Source: Paenibacillus sp. LHD-117
GTDB taxonomy: Bacteria > Bacillota > Bacilli > Paenibacillales > Paenibacillaceae
Assembly: GCF_030929555.1 (NCBI RefSeq)
Contig: NZ_JAVFVT010000012.1
Location: 110,244 to 174,243 of the forward strand
Length of the DNA stretch: 64,000 bases
Direction of reading: 5' to 3'
Notes under the pieces: model-generated
Databases searched by the model: none
What the model was told of the DNA's origin: nothing
The model's input: only the letters and a program-made list of their open reading frames with translations
Made by a program: the position numbers and the translations under genes
Shown: in pieces, positions 41,985 to 50,620 of the stretch
How positions within the stretch are numbered: the stretch's first letter is position 1
Layout of the letters: each line of letters opens with the position of its first letter

Positions 41985-42728
41985 ATGGATAAGGGAGCCG
42001 TAATCCAGGTGAATCAAGTCAGCAAGTACTTCGGCGCTAATCATGCGATTAAGCAAGTATCCTTTCAGGTGGGGCAAGGCGAGTTGTTCGGAATTATTGG
42101 AAAAAGCGGATCGGGCAAGACGACATTGCTTGAGCTCCTTTCGGGGCAGCGGATGCCGGACGGAGGTTCCGTTAACGTACTTGGCTTCGATATGCTGTCT
42201 GAGGCCGAGAAGCTGAAGGAGCATGTCAACTTTTTTATGCAAACGACTACATTGGTGGACAAGATGACGGTCCGTGAAGCATTGGAGATGTTCCAGGGCT
42301 TTTACAAGAGGAAGGTCGACATCGACGTTATCCTGAAGCAGTTCGGCCTTACGACGTATGCCGATAAGATCGTCAAGCATCTATCGGGCGGCTTAAGACA
42401 GCGAACAACGTTAGCCATCGCGGTTATCAACGATCCGGCCATCGTCTATCTGGATGAACCGACGACAGGGCTGGACAGCCAGGCGAAGCGGGAATATTGG
42501 TCGATCCTTGCCGCGCTTCGGCTGCAGGGCAAGACGATCGTCATCATTTCGCATGATATGACGGAAATCCAATATTGCTGCGACCGGGTTGGCGTGATGA
42601 AGGATGGCAATCTTGTCGTATGCAACAGTCCAATGACGCTGATCGATGAGCTTCCGCACGGCGGGCTTACGATGGAGGCCGTGTACATGGAGTACGCGGT
42701 TGGCAGCAGGGGGGGCGTTGAAGTTTAA
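41985..42728 (+). CDS. ABC transporter ATP-binding protein without a local permease
   Basis: 247 residues from ATG 41985 with GGAGG (41971-41975). Walker A 'GIIGKSGSGKTTLLELLSGQ', signature 'HLSGGLRQRTTLAIAV', Walker B 'IVYLDEPTTGLD' and the H-loop 'TIVIISHDM' are complete. It is similar to ABC-2-type exporter ATPases. No permease is adjacent: the next frame encodes a 55-residue soluble peptide and then comQ. It may therefore work with a distant membrane partner, or be linked to the quorum-sensing genes downstream; neither can be shown. Confidence 0.85.
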   Translation: MDKGAVIQVNQVSKYFGANHAIKQVSFQVGQGELFGIIGKSGSGKTTLLELLSGQRMPDGGSVNVLGFDMLSEAEKLKEHVNFFMQTTTLVDKMTVREALEMFQGFYKRKVDIDVILKQFGLTTYADKIVKHLSGGLRQRTTLAIAVINDPAIVYLDEPTTGLDSQAKREYWSILAALRLQGKTIVIISHDMTEIQYCCDRVGVMKDGNLVVCNSPMTLIDELPHGGLTMEAVYMEYAVGSRGGVEV

Positions 42729-42885
42729 ACCGATTGATCAAGGCAAGCGCGTACAAGATCCGTCCAGCGAGCGCAAGAGTCTGGTGGAGATGAGGATGGA
42801 GATGATCGCACTTCTCTTATCACGAAGAAGCGAGGGGGGAACTGATAACAAGAAGAAGGCGGATGCCACATTGACGCAATCGTAG
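42718..42885 (+). CDS. Small hypothetical protein overlapping the ABC ATPase gene
   Basis: 55 residues from TTG 42718, preceded by a run of G (GGGGGGCG) and overlapping the ATPase gene end by 11 bases. The sequence 'FKPIDQGKRVQDPSSERKSL' then 'VEMRMEMIALLLSRRSEGG' and a Lys-rich tail has one amphipathic helix, no membrane span and no Trp, so it is not a ComX precursor. The overlap suggests translational coupling. I do not recognise it, and it could be non-coding. Confidence 0.4.
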   Translation: MKFKPIDQGKRVQDPSSERKSLVEMRMEMIALLLSRRSEGGTDNKKKADATLTQS

Positions 42886-42927
42886 TATACTAGTGATGGC
42901 ACTGTCTTCAACATCGGGGGAATACAT

Positions 42928-43929
42928 ATGGGCGCGGCGAATATGCAGGACTGGGACAACCTGAACGAACGAATAGCGGAAGAGATGAAAGCGCTGGTGC
43001 GTCACCGGTTTCAATCGAACCGGCTGTGCGGCCTTGCGCTTCGTTTCGTGGAGGACAAGCTTGGCGAGCGAATGATCTTCGGGGCGCTCACGTTTGTCCA
43101 TTTTCACATGTGCGGCGGGGATTCGGGCCATCCTTATCAAGCTGCTGCCGGCATGGAACTGATTATTTTGGCATCCGATATCCTGGATGATCTGGAAGAC
43201 CAGGATGCGCCGTCCAAACCTTGGATGAACGTCCCCCTGCCCGAGGCGCTGCATGCCGCGACTTCGTTGCTGACGCTTGCGCAGCAAGCGCTGCTGGAAT
43301 GCGTGACGGATATGAGGCAGAGAGGCGAGTTGGCCACCATGATGAACAACCAGCTTCTGATGTCGGCCGATGGCCAAATGATGGATATCGCTGGCGAAGC
43401 GAAGGACGAGGCTGCCTACTTGGAGATGGTTAGCCGGAAATCCGCTTCGTTATTTGTTTTGGCTTGCAACGCGGGGGTCATGGCCGCCGGCCGCGAGTGG
43501 AGGGAAGACGTGGCGGCTTACGCCGAAGCGCTCGGGCTCGCCTCCCAGATGAAGAACGATATCCGGGATTTGGTTCGCTGGGATGACAAAAGCGATTTCT
43601 TGCAGCGAAAACCGAGTTTGGCCCTTCTCTATTTGTTGGAAGGCGCGGCGGAATCGGATGCCTGGATCGTCGATTTTTACGAAGGCCGTTTAGGAATGGA
43701 AGACGTTCGGGAGAGGCAGGCGTTGTTCCGCGAAGCGCTGGAACGCACGGGCGCGCTGTTATACGGAACGGTCATGGGCCGTATGCACTACAATCGATTT
43801 CTCGATCTGCTGGCCGCCATGCCAGTCGAAGAAAGCTGGAAGGACCTGCTTTTGCGAATGTTAAACGGAGAATCTCCGTCCGATCGGGAGCGGGAAAGGG
43901 ACGCAACCACGCAAGAGCTGCTTCGGTAA
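42928..43929 (+). CDS. comQ: ComQ-like isoprenyl transferase for a ComX pheromone
   Basis: 333 residues, slightly longer than B. subtilis ComQ. It is a trans-isoprenyl diphosphate synthase-fold protein with first aspartate motif DDLED at residues 87-91 ('ELIILASDILDDLEDQDAP') and second motif NDIRD at 210-214 ('LGLASQMKNDIRDLVRWDD'). GGGGGA precedes the ATG. It is followed by a 56-residue ComX-like peptide, then ComP- and ComA-like genes, all co-directional. By homology it would prenylate the Trp of the ComX precursor and help process or export it. Either the gene order or the motifs alone would be suggestive; together they are convincing. Confidence 0.85.
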   Translation: MGAANMQDWDNLNERIAEEMKALVRHRFQSNRLCGLALRFVEDKLGERMIFGALTFVHFHMCGGDSGHPYQAAAGMELIILASDILDDLEDQDAPSKPWMNVPLPEALHAATSLLTLAQQALLECVTDMRQRGELATMMNNQLLMSADGQMMDIAGEAKDEAAYLEMVSRKSASLFVLACNAGVMAAGREWREDVAAYAEALGLASQMKNDIRDLVRWDDKSDFLQRKPSLALLYLLEGAAESDAWIVDFYEGRLGMEDVRERQALFREALERTGALLYGTVMGRMHYNRFLDLLAAMPVEESWKDLLLRMLNGESPSDRERERDATTQELLR

Positions 43930-43948
43930 ATACCAATCAATTTTGCGT

Positions 43949-43976
43949 TTGCCTACTATTCGATGTTTGATATAGT
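43949..43976 (+). promoter_or_regulatory. Candidate separate promoter for comX
   Basis: TTGCCT (43949-43954) and TATAGT (43971-43976) are 16 bases apart, in the gap between comQ and comX. The predicted start is about 45 bases before the comX ATG. Confidence 0.5.
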
Positions 43977-44028
43977 ATAAATGTACTATATTTCGACTTT
44001 ATTAATAGGAGAAGCGGAGGAGTTCGGG

Positions 44029-44199
44029 ATGTTGAAAGAAATGATTCGTCAATTGGCAAGCAGCGCGGAGAACATGAAGATGGTTATGGGTGGACAAGTT
44101 CAATTGGCAGGCGTTTCGATGGAGGAACAGAGAGCTCTGCTTGGCGAATTGAAAGAAAAGGACAGCCAAACCAGCTATTACGGATACGGCTGGAACTAG
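44029..44199 (+). CDS. comX: ComX-like pheromone precursor
   Basis: 56 residues from ATG 44029, preceded by GGAGGAG six bases upstream; a frame from 43981 has no such site. The size equals known ComX precursors (about 55). The N-terminal part is an amphipathic helix ('MLKEMIRQLASSAENMKMVM'). The only Trp is residue 55, second-last, in the tail QTSYYGYGWN. ComX pheromones are cut from the C-terminus and prenylated on such a Trp. The gene is flanked by comQ and comP. The tail is unusually rich in Tyr and Gly. The call rests on position, size and the lone C-terminal Trp. Confidence 0.82.
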   Translation: MLKEMIRQLASSAENMKMVMGGQVQLAGVSMEEQRALLGELKEKDSQTSYYGYGWN

Positions 44200-44236
44200 A
44201 TTAAACGCATGAACGGATCGAAAGGAAGAGGCCTGC

Positions 44237-46633
44237 ATGAAATCCACTCCTATTAAACGGCTGACGGCATTCCTCTTCCTATGCCTTTTCGCATCGCTAA
44301 TCGTATACTTGACCGCCGTCATTATTCGCGTTCCTTCGATCGGGGCTTACGTCGTCCCCCAGAATAATGCCGGTTTTTTTGTCGTTTCCACGGCTCCCGC
44401 GGGTCAGGCCAAGATGAAAGGCTTGCAGGTCGGAGACCAGATCGTCGAGATTAACGGCAAGCCCGCCGGACAATTTCCCAACCTTTCGAAATACGACTCG
44501 ATAGAAGAAGCGGATGATATTCTCGTCATGAGGCGGGGCGGATCCACGGAGCTGATTACGTTCGCCAAAGCTTGGTCCGGCGAACATACGGCGATTGAAT
44601 TGCTTCTGCAGCTATACGTTCCGGGGATTTCGTTGTTTGTCTTTTCCGCGTTCTCCGCGTTTCTCTACGTAAAACGCAAGAACGATCCCGCTGCGATTAT
44701 GCTGATCCTGTTCTTCACGTCCATAGGAATCAGCTACTACAGCTCGGCGGCGTCCATTCTGAGGGATCCGGTGGGATTGTCCATCATCTATGTTGTTTTG
44801 CCTACCATTTCATTATTGTATATGAGCTTCATGAATATTTATCTCAAGAGATTCGACGCCAGCTTCATCAGCAAACGCACGCTTGGCGTGCTATTCGGGA
44901 TCGTAGGCGTCGTTAGCGCGAGCAGCCTAATCTATATTTGGACGGATTTGTTCAGTAGCGAAACGTTCGTCTATATCAGATTCGCCTACAGCGCGATCGT
45001 CTTAATAGGCAATTTGGTCTGCGCGTTTAAGCTGGTCCTAAAGTTTACGAAGCATAGGTTCACCAAGTTGCATTCGCTCTTTACGATCACGTTGACCTCC
45101 CATCTCGTGGCGTTCACGCCATTCGCGACATTGAATTTGCTGCCGCAGCTGTTCGGGAACGATCAGGTGCTCCCTCCGGCGTTCACGGCTTTGTTCCTGT
45201 TTATTTTGCCGGTCGTCTATTTCTACCTGTCGACTTCCAATCAACTGTTCGACATTGATTTTATATTGACGCGCTTCAAATATTATACGGCCCTGTCGCT
45301 GATCCCCTCATTGTTGTTGGCCGGGGCGGTCACGCTGGCGAAGCAGGATCGCGACGGCGGGATATGGTCCGAATTCATCGGATCGTTCGCGGTCATATAC
45401 GTAGGCATGACGTTATTTTTGTACGCCAAGGAGCAGATCGACCAGCGCTTCCGGCCGCGCTTGTTCAAGGCGATGTACAGCTATCAGGACAGCTTGGATC
45501 GTTTCTCGCGCAACGTAGCCCGGGTCATGAAACAAGCGGATCTGGAATCCGTGCTGAAGAGCGAAATCAACGATCTGCTGCCCGTTGGCCGAATCACCTT
45601 CCTCATCGTGGATCAAGCGGAGCAGGCGGTGTTCCCGATGAGCGACCAGCATGAAGAGAGGGTCACGGCGGATTTCCTGCTCGGCATCGTCAACACGTTT
45701 AAGCTCGGGGATCTCATCGACCTTCCGTTCGGCTTGGGACTCGTCATCGGCAAACAACGTTCGCGGTATCATGTGCTGTGGATCGGGCAGAAAACGAACC
45801 ATACGCGTTTTAACTCCGACGAAATCCGGTGGCTGAAAACGATGGCGAACTATTCAAGCATCGTATTCGAGAACTTGTATTTAATCGAAGGATTGATCGA
45901 AGATTTGGAATCCGAGGTGCGCAAGGAACAAACGACGTCGCCATGGGTGCTTAGGATGTTGTTCCTCCTGTCGGAAAACGAGCGGCGGAAGCTTGCGGCG
46001 GATCTCCACGATTCGGCGCTGCAAGACCAGCTTCTCTGGTATCGCAAGCTGGAGAGCGTCATCATGGATCATCCCATTTCGGACAAGCTCGGAAGCGAGC
46101 TGGAGGATATCAAGGAAGGACTGCTCGACGTCATTCACCAAATCAGGGAAACCTGCAATGAACTACGGCCGCCTCTCTTGAAGGAAATGGGCGTCGTCGA
46201 AGCGGTGGAATCGATTATCGAACATACACAGATGCGCGTGAACTTCGAGGTGAAATTCCGGTCGAAGCCGATTAAGGATCCGTTGAATGAAGAACAAATT
46301 ACGGCCATCTACCGAATCGTGCAGGAACTGCTGCGTAACGCGGACAAACACGCGGGAGCCAAGGGCGTAACGCTGGAGCTCGAGCTGCGCAAAGGCATGC
46401 TTTACTTCCGCTATCAGGACGACGGCATCGGCATGGACGTGAACAACATGGTCGAATCGTTCGAGCATATGGGATTGTCGGGCATTAAGGAACGCGTAGC
46501 GAGTCTGGAGGGCGAAATTTCGTTCTATTCGGAACGCGGCAAGGGCCTCGAGGTCACGATTCTTATGCCGATCATGATGAGCGGCGGAAGAACCGAAAGG
46601 GGGGTAACGGGTGATTCATATCTTATTAGTTGA
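44237..46633 (+). CDS. comP: ComP-like sensor histidine kinase with PDZ-like domain
   Basis: 798 residues, slightly longer than B. subtilis ComP. A first membrane helix (~12-30) precedes an extracellular PDZ-like domain ('GLQVGDQIVEINGKPAGQFP', residues ~45-110). About eight further membrane helices follow up to residue ~400, then a GAF-like linker, a HisKA_3 dimerisation domain with 'RRKLAADLHDSALQDQLLW' (phospho-acceptor His591) and an HATPase domain ('QELLRNADKHAGAKG', 'DDGIGMDV', 'ERGKGLEVTI'). It should sense the modified ComX and phosphorylate ComA. It overlaps comA by 23 bases. Confidence 0.88.
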   Translation: MKSTPIKRLTAFLFLCLFASLIVYLTAVIIRVPSIGAYVVPQNNAGFFVVSTAPAGQAKMKGLQVGDQIVEINGKPAGQFPNLSKYDSIEEADDILVMRRGGSTELITFAKAWSGEHTAIELLLQLYVPGISLFVFSAFSAFLYVKRKNDPAAIMLILFFTSIGISYYSSAASILRDPVGLSIIYVVLPTISLLYMSFMNIYLKRFDASFISKRTLGVLFGIVGVVSASSLIYIWTDLFSSETFVYIRFAYSAIVLIGNLVCAFKLVLKFTKHRFTKLHSLFTITLTSHLVAFTPFATLNLLPQLFGNDQVLPPAFTALFLFILPVVYFYLSTSNQLFDIDFILTRFKYYTALSLIPSLLLAGAVTLAKQDRDGGIWSEFIGSFAVIYVGMTLFLYAKEQIDQRFRPRLFKAMYSYQDSLDRFSRNVARVMKQADLESVLKSEINDLLPVGRITFLIVDQAEQAVFPMSDQHEERVTADFLLGIVNTFKLGDLIDLPFGLGLVIGKQRSRYHVLWIGQKTNHTRFNSDEIRWLKTMANYSSIVFENLYLIEGLIEDLESEVRKEQTTSPWVLRMLFLLSENERRKLAADLHDSALQDQLLWYRKLESVIMDHPISDKLGSELEDIKEGLLDVIHQIRETCNELRPPLLKEMGVVEAVESIIEHTQMRVNFEVKFRSKPIKDPLNEEQITAIYRIVQELLRNADKHAGAKGVTLELELRKGMLYFRYQDDGIGMDVNNMVESFEHMGLSGIKERVASLEGEISFYSERGKGLEVTILMPIMMSGGRTERGVTGDSYLIS

Positions 46634-47267
46634 CGATCATCCGTCGGTCGGCGAAGGAACCAAAACGATGATCGAGCAGGACAGCGAGATGAAAGTGACC
46701 GTTGCCCACTCGGCGCTTGAGGCGCTGAACAAGGTGCAGATGGGCGCGGAGCCATTCGATTTGATCCTGTGCGATCTGAATATGCCGGGCATCAGCGGTC
46801 TCGAATTAACGAAGAGACTGCTCCAGCTCGACCCGGAACGCAAAATCATTATTTACTCCGGCTACGAAATCGGGTCACACTTCAATCTGCTTGTCGAATC
46901 CGGCGTGTCGGGATTTATATCGAAAACCGCATCTCGCGATCAGCTCCATCATTCCATTCGTTGCGCGATGCGCGGAGAAGCGGTTATTCCGATCATGCTG
47001 CTCAAGCAGCTTCGCCGGAACGAGGTGACCGTCTCCCGATCGGAGTTATCTATTGAGGACGTGTCGATCAACGAGAAAGAAATGGCGATTCTGTCCGAGG
47101 TGGCCGCGGGCGTCAGCAACAAGGAACTGGCAGCCAACCTGCATGTTAGCCAGCGCAACGTGGAATATCAACTAACGCGAATTTTCGAGAAGCTGAACGT
47201 CAGATCGCGTTCCGAGGCAATACGGGAAGCGAAGCGGCTAGGATTAATCAGCATGGAAATGTACTAA
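46611..47267 (+). CDS. comA: ComA-like LuxR/NarL-type response regulator
   Basis: 218 residues from a GTG start inside the end of comP, with AAAGGGGGG six bases upstream. Receiver domain: 'MIHILLVDDHPSVGEG' (acidic pocket), phospho-acceptor Asp in 'FDLILCDLNMPGISGLE', and Lys in 'VSGFISKTASRDQLHHS'. The C-terminal LuxR helix-turn-helix is 'EMAILSEVAAGVSNKELAAN' followed by 'LHVSQRNVEYQLTRIFEKLN'. It completes the comQ-X-P-A order. Its target genes cannot be identified here; no ComA-box search was possible by eye across the genome. Confidence 0.88.
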   Translation: MIHILLVDDHPSVGEGTKTMIEQDSEMKVTVAHSALEALNKVQMGAEPFDLILCDLNMPGISGLELTKRLLQLDPERKIIIYSGYEIGSHFNLLVESGVSGFISKTASRDQLHHSIRCAMRGEAVIPIMLLKQLRRNEVTVSRSELSIEDVSINEKEMAILSEVAAGVSNKELAANLHVSQRNVEYQLTRIFEKLNVRSRSEAIREAKRLGLISMEMY

Positions 47268-47310
47268 TAGATAACGCCGTCCTCTAGCGGAAAAAGGAAT
47301 TAGAGAAACA

Positions 47311-47353
47311 GGGCTGCCGTTCCGTTGATGGATCATCATCGGAACGGCAGCCC
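47311..47353. terminator. Hairpin between convergent comA and ydiF
   Basis: A 14-bp perfect stem, GGGCTGCCGTTCCG/CGGAACGGCAGCCC, has a 15-base loop. There is no T run on either side, but it lies between two convergent genes. Confidence 0.6.
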
Positions 47354-47366
47354 CGTGTACTTGCGG

Positions 47367-49304
47367 CTACATTAGCTGCTCCCATTGCTCATAGGCTTCG
47401 GATAAGGTTTGTTTTCGTTCATCGATGTTGGACTGGATATCTTGAATTCGAACGTAGTCGTTAAAGATGGTAGGATCGGTCAATTGCTCCTCGAGTTCGG
47501 CGATTTGACCCTCCAGCTCGGCAATCTGGGCTTCCAGCTGCTCCAGCTTACGTTGTTTGCTGCGCTCCTCGCGTTTGGCTTGTTTCTCGGCTTCGTAGAA
47601 GCTTGCTACAGGGGCTTCCGATGTCGCACTGGATTTGCGTTGCGTCGCTGCTTGCAGCGCGAGCGACTCTTGCTTCGCTTCTTCGAATTCGCGTTTCTTC
47701 TCCAGCATGTCGTCATAATTTCCTAGGAAATGTCGGATGCCGTCAGGCTGAAGCTCGACGATTCGCTCCGCCATTTTGTTCAAGAAATAACGGTCGTGGG
47801 AGATAAACAATAACGTCCCTTCGTAATCCATCAGCGCTGCTTCAAGCACTTCTTTGCTGAACAAGTCCAAATGGTTCGTCGGTTCGTCGAGAATCAGGAG
47901 ATTGGCTTGCGCCAGCATCAGCTTCGCTAAGGATACTCTCGCCTTCTCGCCGCCGCTCAGGGAAGAAATCCGCTTCAGCACGTCTTCGCCGCTGAACAGG
48001 AAGTTGCCGAGCACCGTTCGTATTCTGGCTTCCTCCATATGGGCGTATTCGCTCCAAACTTCTTCGAGCACCGTGTTTTGCCCGTTCAATCGTGTATGCT
48101 CTTGATCGTAGTACCCAATTTTGACATGCGTGCCGAATTGTATGGTGCCGGTTGCGGGTTCAAGCTGTCCCATGAGCGCCTTCAGCAGCGTCGACTTCCC
48201 GATCCCGTTCGGTCCGATGAGCGCTACCGTCTCGCCGCGCGTCAGCCCAAAGCTGATGTTGCGGAATAAAGGGCTAGGTTTGCCGGTGAACGTGATCGAC
48301 AGATTGTCCACATTCAGCACGTCTTTCCCCGACATCCGTTCGATCTCGAACGTAAAGTGGGCTTTCTTCAAATCCCCGAGCGGCTTGTCGAGCCGTTCCA
48401 TCTTATCGAGCGCCTTGCGGCGGCTTTGCGCGCGTTTGGTCGTCGAAGCGCGGACGATGTTGCGCTGAATGAACTGCTCCATCTTTTCGATTTCGTGCTG
48501 CTGCTTCTCGTAATGTTTTAAGTCCGTTTCGTATTCGGCGGCTTTGAGCTCCAGATATCGCGAGTAGTTGCCCGTATAGCGGGTTGCGACATGCCGCTCG
48601 ATCTCGACGATCGTATTCGCGAGCGCATCCAGGAAGTACCGGTCATGGGATACGACGACGATCGCGCCCGCGTAACCGCGCAGGTACGATTCCAGCCAAG
48701 TTAACGTCTCGATGTCCAAGTAGTTGGTCGGCTCGTCGAGCATAAGCAGGTCAGGCGCTTGCAGCAGAATGCGGGCCAAAGCGAGGCGCGTTTTCTGCCC
48801 GCCGCTCAAGGTCGAGATGACCGTCTCCAGGTCGAAGTGGCCGAAGCCCATGCCATGAAGTACGCTGTTGATGCGCGTATTGATTTCGAAGCCGCCTTGC
48901 TCCCGGAACCAATCGGATTGCCGGGAATAACGCTCAAGCGTCTCCTCATATCGTTTCTGGTCGTCATGAAGCCTCGGATCGGCGATTCGTTGTTCAAGCT
49001 GGCGAAGCTCCTCCTCGGCCTCGATCAAATGGGCGAAGACGGCCCGCATCTCCTCGATGATCGAACGATCCGATTGTAAGCCGCTGTTCTGAGCGAGATA
49101 CCCCAGCTTCGTTTCTTTGGCTTTATGAATGTCTCCGGCGTCCGCGGACATTTCGCCGGCTATGATTTTGAGCAAGGTGGATTTGCCCGCGCCGTTTACG
49201 CCTACGAGGCCGATCCGGTCGCGTTCCTGCACCTGCATGGAAATATTGGATAATACGGCGGTGACTCCGTAATGTTTGGATATATTAGACACTTGCAAAA
49301 GCAT
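47367..49304 (-). CDS. ydiF: ABC-F family ATPase (YdiF-like)
   Basis: 645 residues from ATG 49304, which has GGAGGG five bases upstream; a longer reading to 49352 lacks support. Two ABC domains are seen: Walker A 'GLVGVNGAGKSTLLKIIAGE' and 'ALIGPNGIGKSTLLKALMGQ', signatures 'STLSGGQKTRLALARILL' and 'SSLSGGEKARVSLAKLML'. The inter-domain P-site tRNA-interaction linker ('QHEIEKMEQFIQRNIVRAST') and a C-terminal coiled coil ('QLEAQIAELEGQIAELEEQL') are present. There are no membrane parts, so it acts on ribosomes. B. subtilis ydiF sits directly after tsaD (ydiE); here it is 8.4 kb away and on the opposite strand. Confidence 0.9.
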   Translation of the reverse strand: MLLQVSNISKHYGVTAVLSNISMQVQERDRIGLVGVNGAGKSTLLKIIAGEMSADAGDIHKAKETKLGYLAQNSGLQSDRSIIEEMRAVFAHLIEAEEELRQLEQRIADPRLHDDQKRYEETLERYSRQSDWFREQGGFEINTRINSVLHGMGFGHFDLETVISTLSGGQKTRLALARILLQAPDLLMLDEPTNYLDIETLTWLESYLRGYAGAIVVVSHDRYFLDALANTIVEIERHVATRYTGNYSRYLELKAAEYETDLKHYEKQQHEIEKMEQFIQRNIVRASTTKRAQSRRKALDKMERLDKPLGDLKKAHFTFEIERMSGKDVLNVDNLSITFTGKPSPLFRNISFGLTRGETVALIGPNGIGKSTLLKALMGQLEPATGTIQFGTHVKIGYYDQEHTRLNGQNTVLEEVWSEYAHMEEARIRTVLGNFLFSGEDVLKRISSLSGGEKARVSLAKLMLAQANLLILDEPTNHLDLFSKEVLEAALMDYEGTLLFISHDRYFLNKMAERIVELQPDGIRHFLGNYDDMLEKKREFEEAKQESLALQAATQRKSSATSEAPVASFYEAEKQAKREERSKQRKLEQLEAQIAELEGQIAELEEQLTDPTIFNDYVRIQDIQSNIDERKQTLSEAYEQWEQLM

Positions 49305-49459
49305 TTCTGACCCTCCACTCCAATAGTCGCAGCGGATCGCTGCGTGCATCAATTTCTAGTTTACCACAAAGTGCCGCTTCCATTGGCGAAAGTTGTATAA
49401 CAATGGTACACTACAAGGTAAGGTTAGTTCAGTCATTGGACGGGAAAGAGGATTGAACG

Positions 49460-50089
49460 ATGGATTCGCGATACGCAGAGCGGGACAAGGGGGAGCTACG
49501 ATCCGTTTATGCGGCGGCACGGAATGCGCTCGACGCATCGAAACGCAAGCAATGGTCCCGCGAAGTCTGTCGCCATGCGGCGACCTTGGCCGAACGGACT
49601 TCCGCGCGAACGATCATGGCCTATGTTTCGTTTCGCAGCGAGCTTGACCTCAGCGAATTGATCGAATGGTGCTGGCGGAAGGACGTTCGGGTCATCGTGC
49701 CGCGCTGCACGTTCGCGGACAGAGGGATGACGCTGCATGAGCTGAAGAGCTTCGAGCAGCTTAGGCCAGGCGCCTATGGCATCATGGAGCCGGATCCGGC
49801 GCTGGCGGAGCAGCTTCCTTCCGACAGCGTACCGGATATCGTCATGGTGCCGGGTCTTGCTTTCGATAAAGTCGGTGGCAGGTTGGGCTACGGAGGCGGT
49901 TATTACGACCTGTTCTCGGAGCGCATGTCGATATTGGCCCGGGAGAGCGGGAAGGAAACGATTTGGCTCGGCGTTTCGTTCGAAGCGCAGCTTCAGGACC
50001 ATGTGCCGGGCGAAAGCCATGATCTTCGTCTCGACGGCGTCGTCACGGAGCAGACGATCTATTGGAGTGGAACGACATCATATTCATGA
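49460..50089 (+). CDS. 5-formyltetrahydrofolate cyclo-ligase
   Basis: 209 residues. Family hallmarks are the N-terminal basic helices ('[20 protein letters not shown]'), '[20 protein letters not shown]' and the ATP/folate loop '[20 protein letters not shown]', ending '[10 protein letters not shown]'. It converts 5-formyl-THF to 5,10-methenyl-THF using ATP. The start ATG follows AAAGAGGATTG. It lies 16 bases before moaC and is transcribed with it. The pairing with moaC is common in Paenibacillaceae. Confidence 0.9.
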   Translation: MDSRYAERDKGELRSVYAAARNALDASKRKQWSREVCRHAATLAERTSARTIMAYVSFRSELDLSELIEWCWRKDVRVIVPRCTFADRGMTLHELKSFEQLRPGAYGIMEPDPALAEQLPSDSVPDIVMVPGLAFDKVGGRLGYGGGYYDLFSERMSILARESGKETIWLGVSFEAQLQDHVPGESHDLRLDGVVTEQTIYWSGTTSYS

Positions 50090-50105
50090 AGGGAGAGTCG
50101 CTAGG

Positions 50106-50582
50106 ATGGAGCTTACCCATTTCAACGAACAAGGCAGGGCGCGAATGGTAGACATCTCGGAGAAGGATGTCACGACCCGCACGGCGACGGCGCGGACCGA
50201 CGTGCGGATGCTGCCTGCGACCTTGGAGCAGATCAAAGCGGGCCGAATCGGCAAAGGCGATGTTCTCGCAGTCGCGCAGGTCGCCGGTATCATGGCCGCG
50301 AAGAAAACGTCGGACTGGATTCCGATGTGCCATCCGCTGCCGCTGACAGGCATTAATATCGTGTTCGCCGACAATGGAACGGACGAGCTATACATAGAAG
50401 CAACAGTGAAGACCACGGGCAAGACGGGCGTGGAGATGGAGGCGCTGACCGCGGTATCCGCTGCCGCGCTTACCGTATACGACATGTGCAAGGCGCTGCA
50501 GAAGGATATGGTCATCGGGCCTACGCAGCTCATGGTGAAAACAGGCGGCAAAAGCGGCGACTATACAAGAGCCGAAGAGTAG
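50106..50582 (+). CDS. moaC: Cyclic pyranopterin monophosphate synthase MoaC
   Basis: 158 residues from ATG 50106, normal MoaC length. Motifs are '[20 protein letters not shown]', '[20 protein letters not shown]' (catalytic region) and '[20 protein letters not shown]', ending '[12 protein letters not shown]'. With MoaA (not in the window) it makes cPMP, the first intermediate of molybdenum cofactor. It is followed by mogA- and moeA-like genes, giving a compact cofactor unit placed before the Tat export genes that secrete folded Mo enzymes. Confidence 0.95.
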   Translation: MELTHFNEQGRARMVDISEKDVTTRTATARTDVRMLPATLEQIKAGRIGKGDVLAVAQVAGIMAAKKTSDWIPMCHPLPLTGINIVFADNGTDELYIEATVKTTGKTGVEMEALTAVSAAALTVYDMCKALQKDMVIGPTQLMVKTGGKSGDYTRAEE

Positions 50583-50620
50583 GCTGGGGCGCGAGACATT
50601 CGGGATGGGAGGAATGGGAT

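Noticed and set aside
42718..42885. The 55-residue frame before comQ as a second ComX precursor
   Set aside because: It has no Trp and lies upstream of comQ, so it does not fit a prenylated pheromone.
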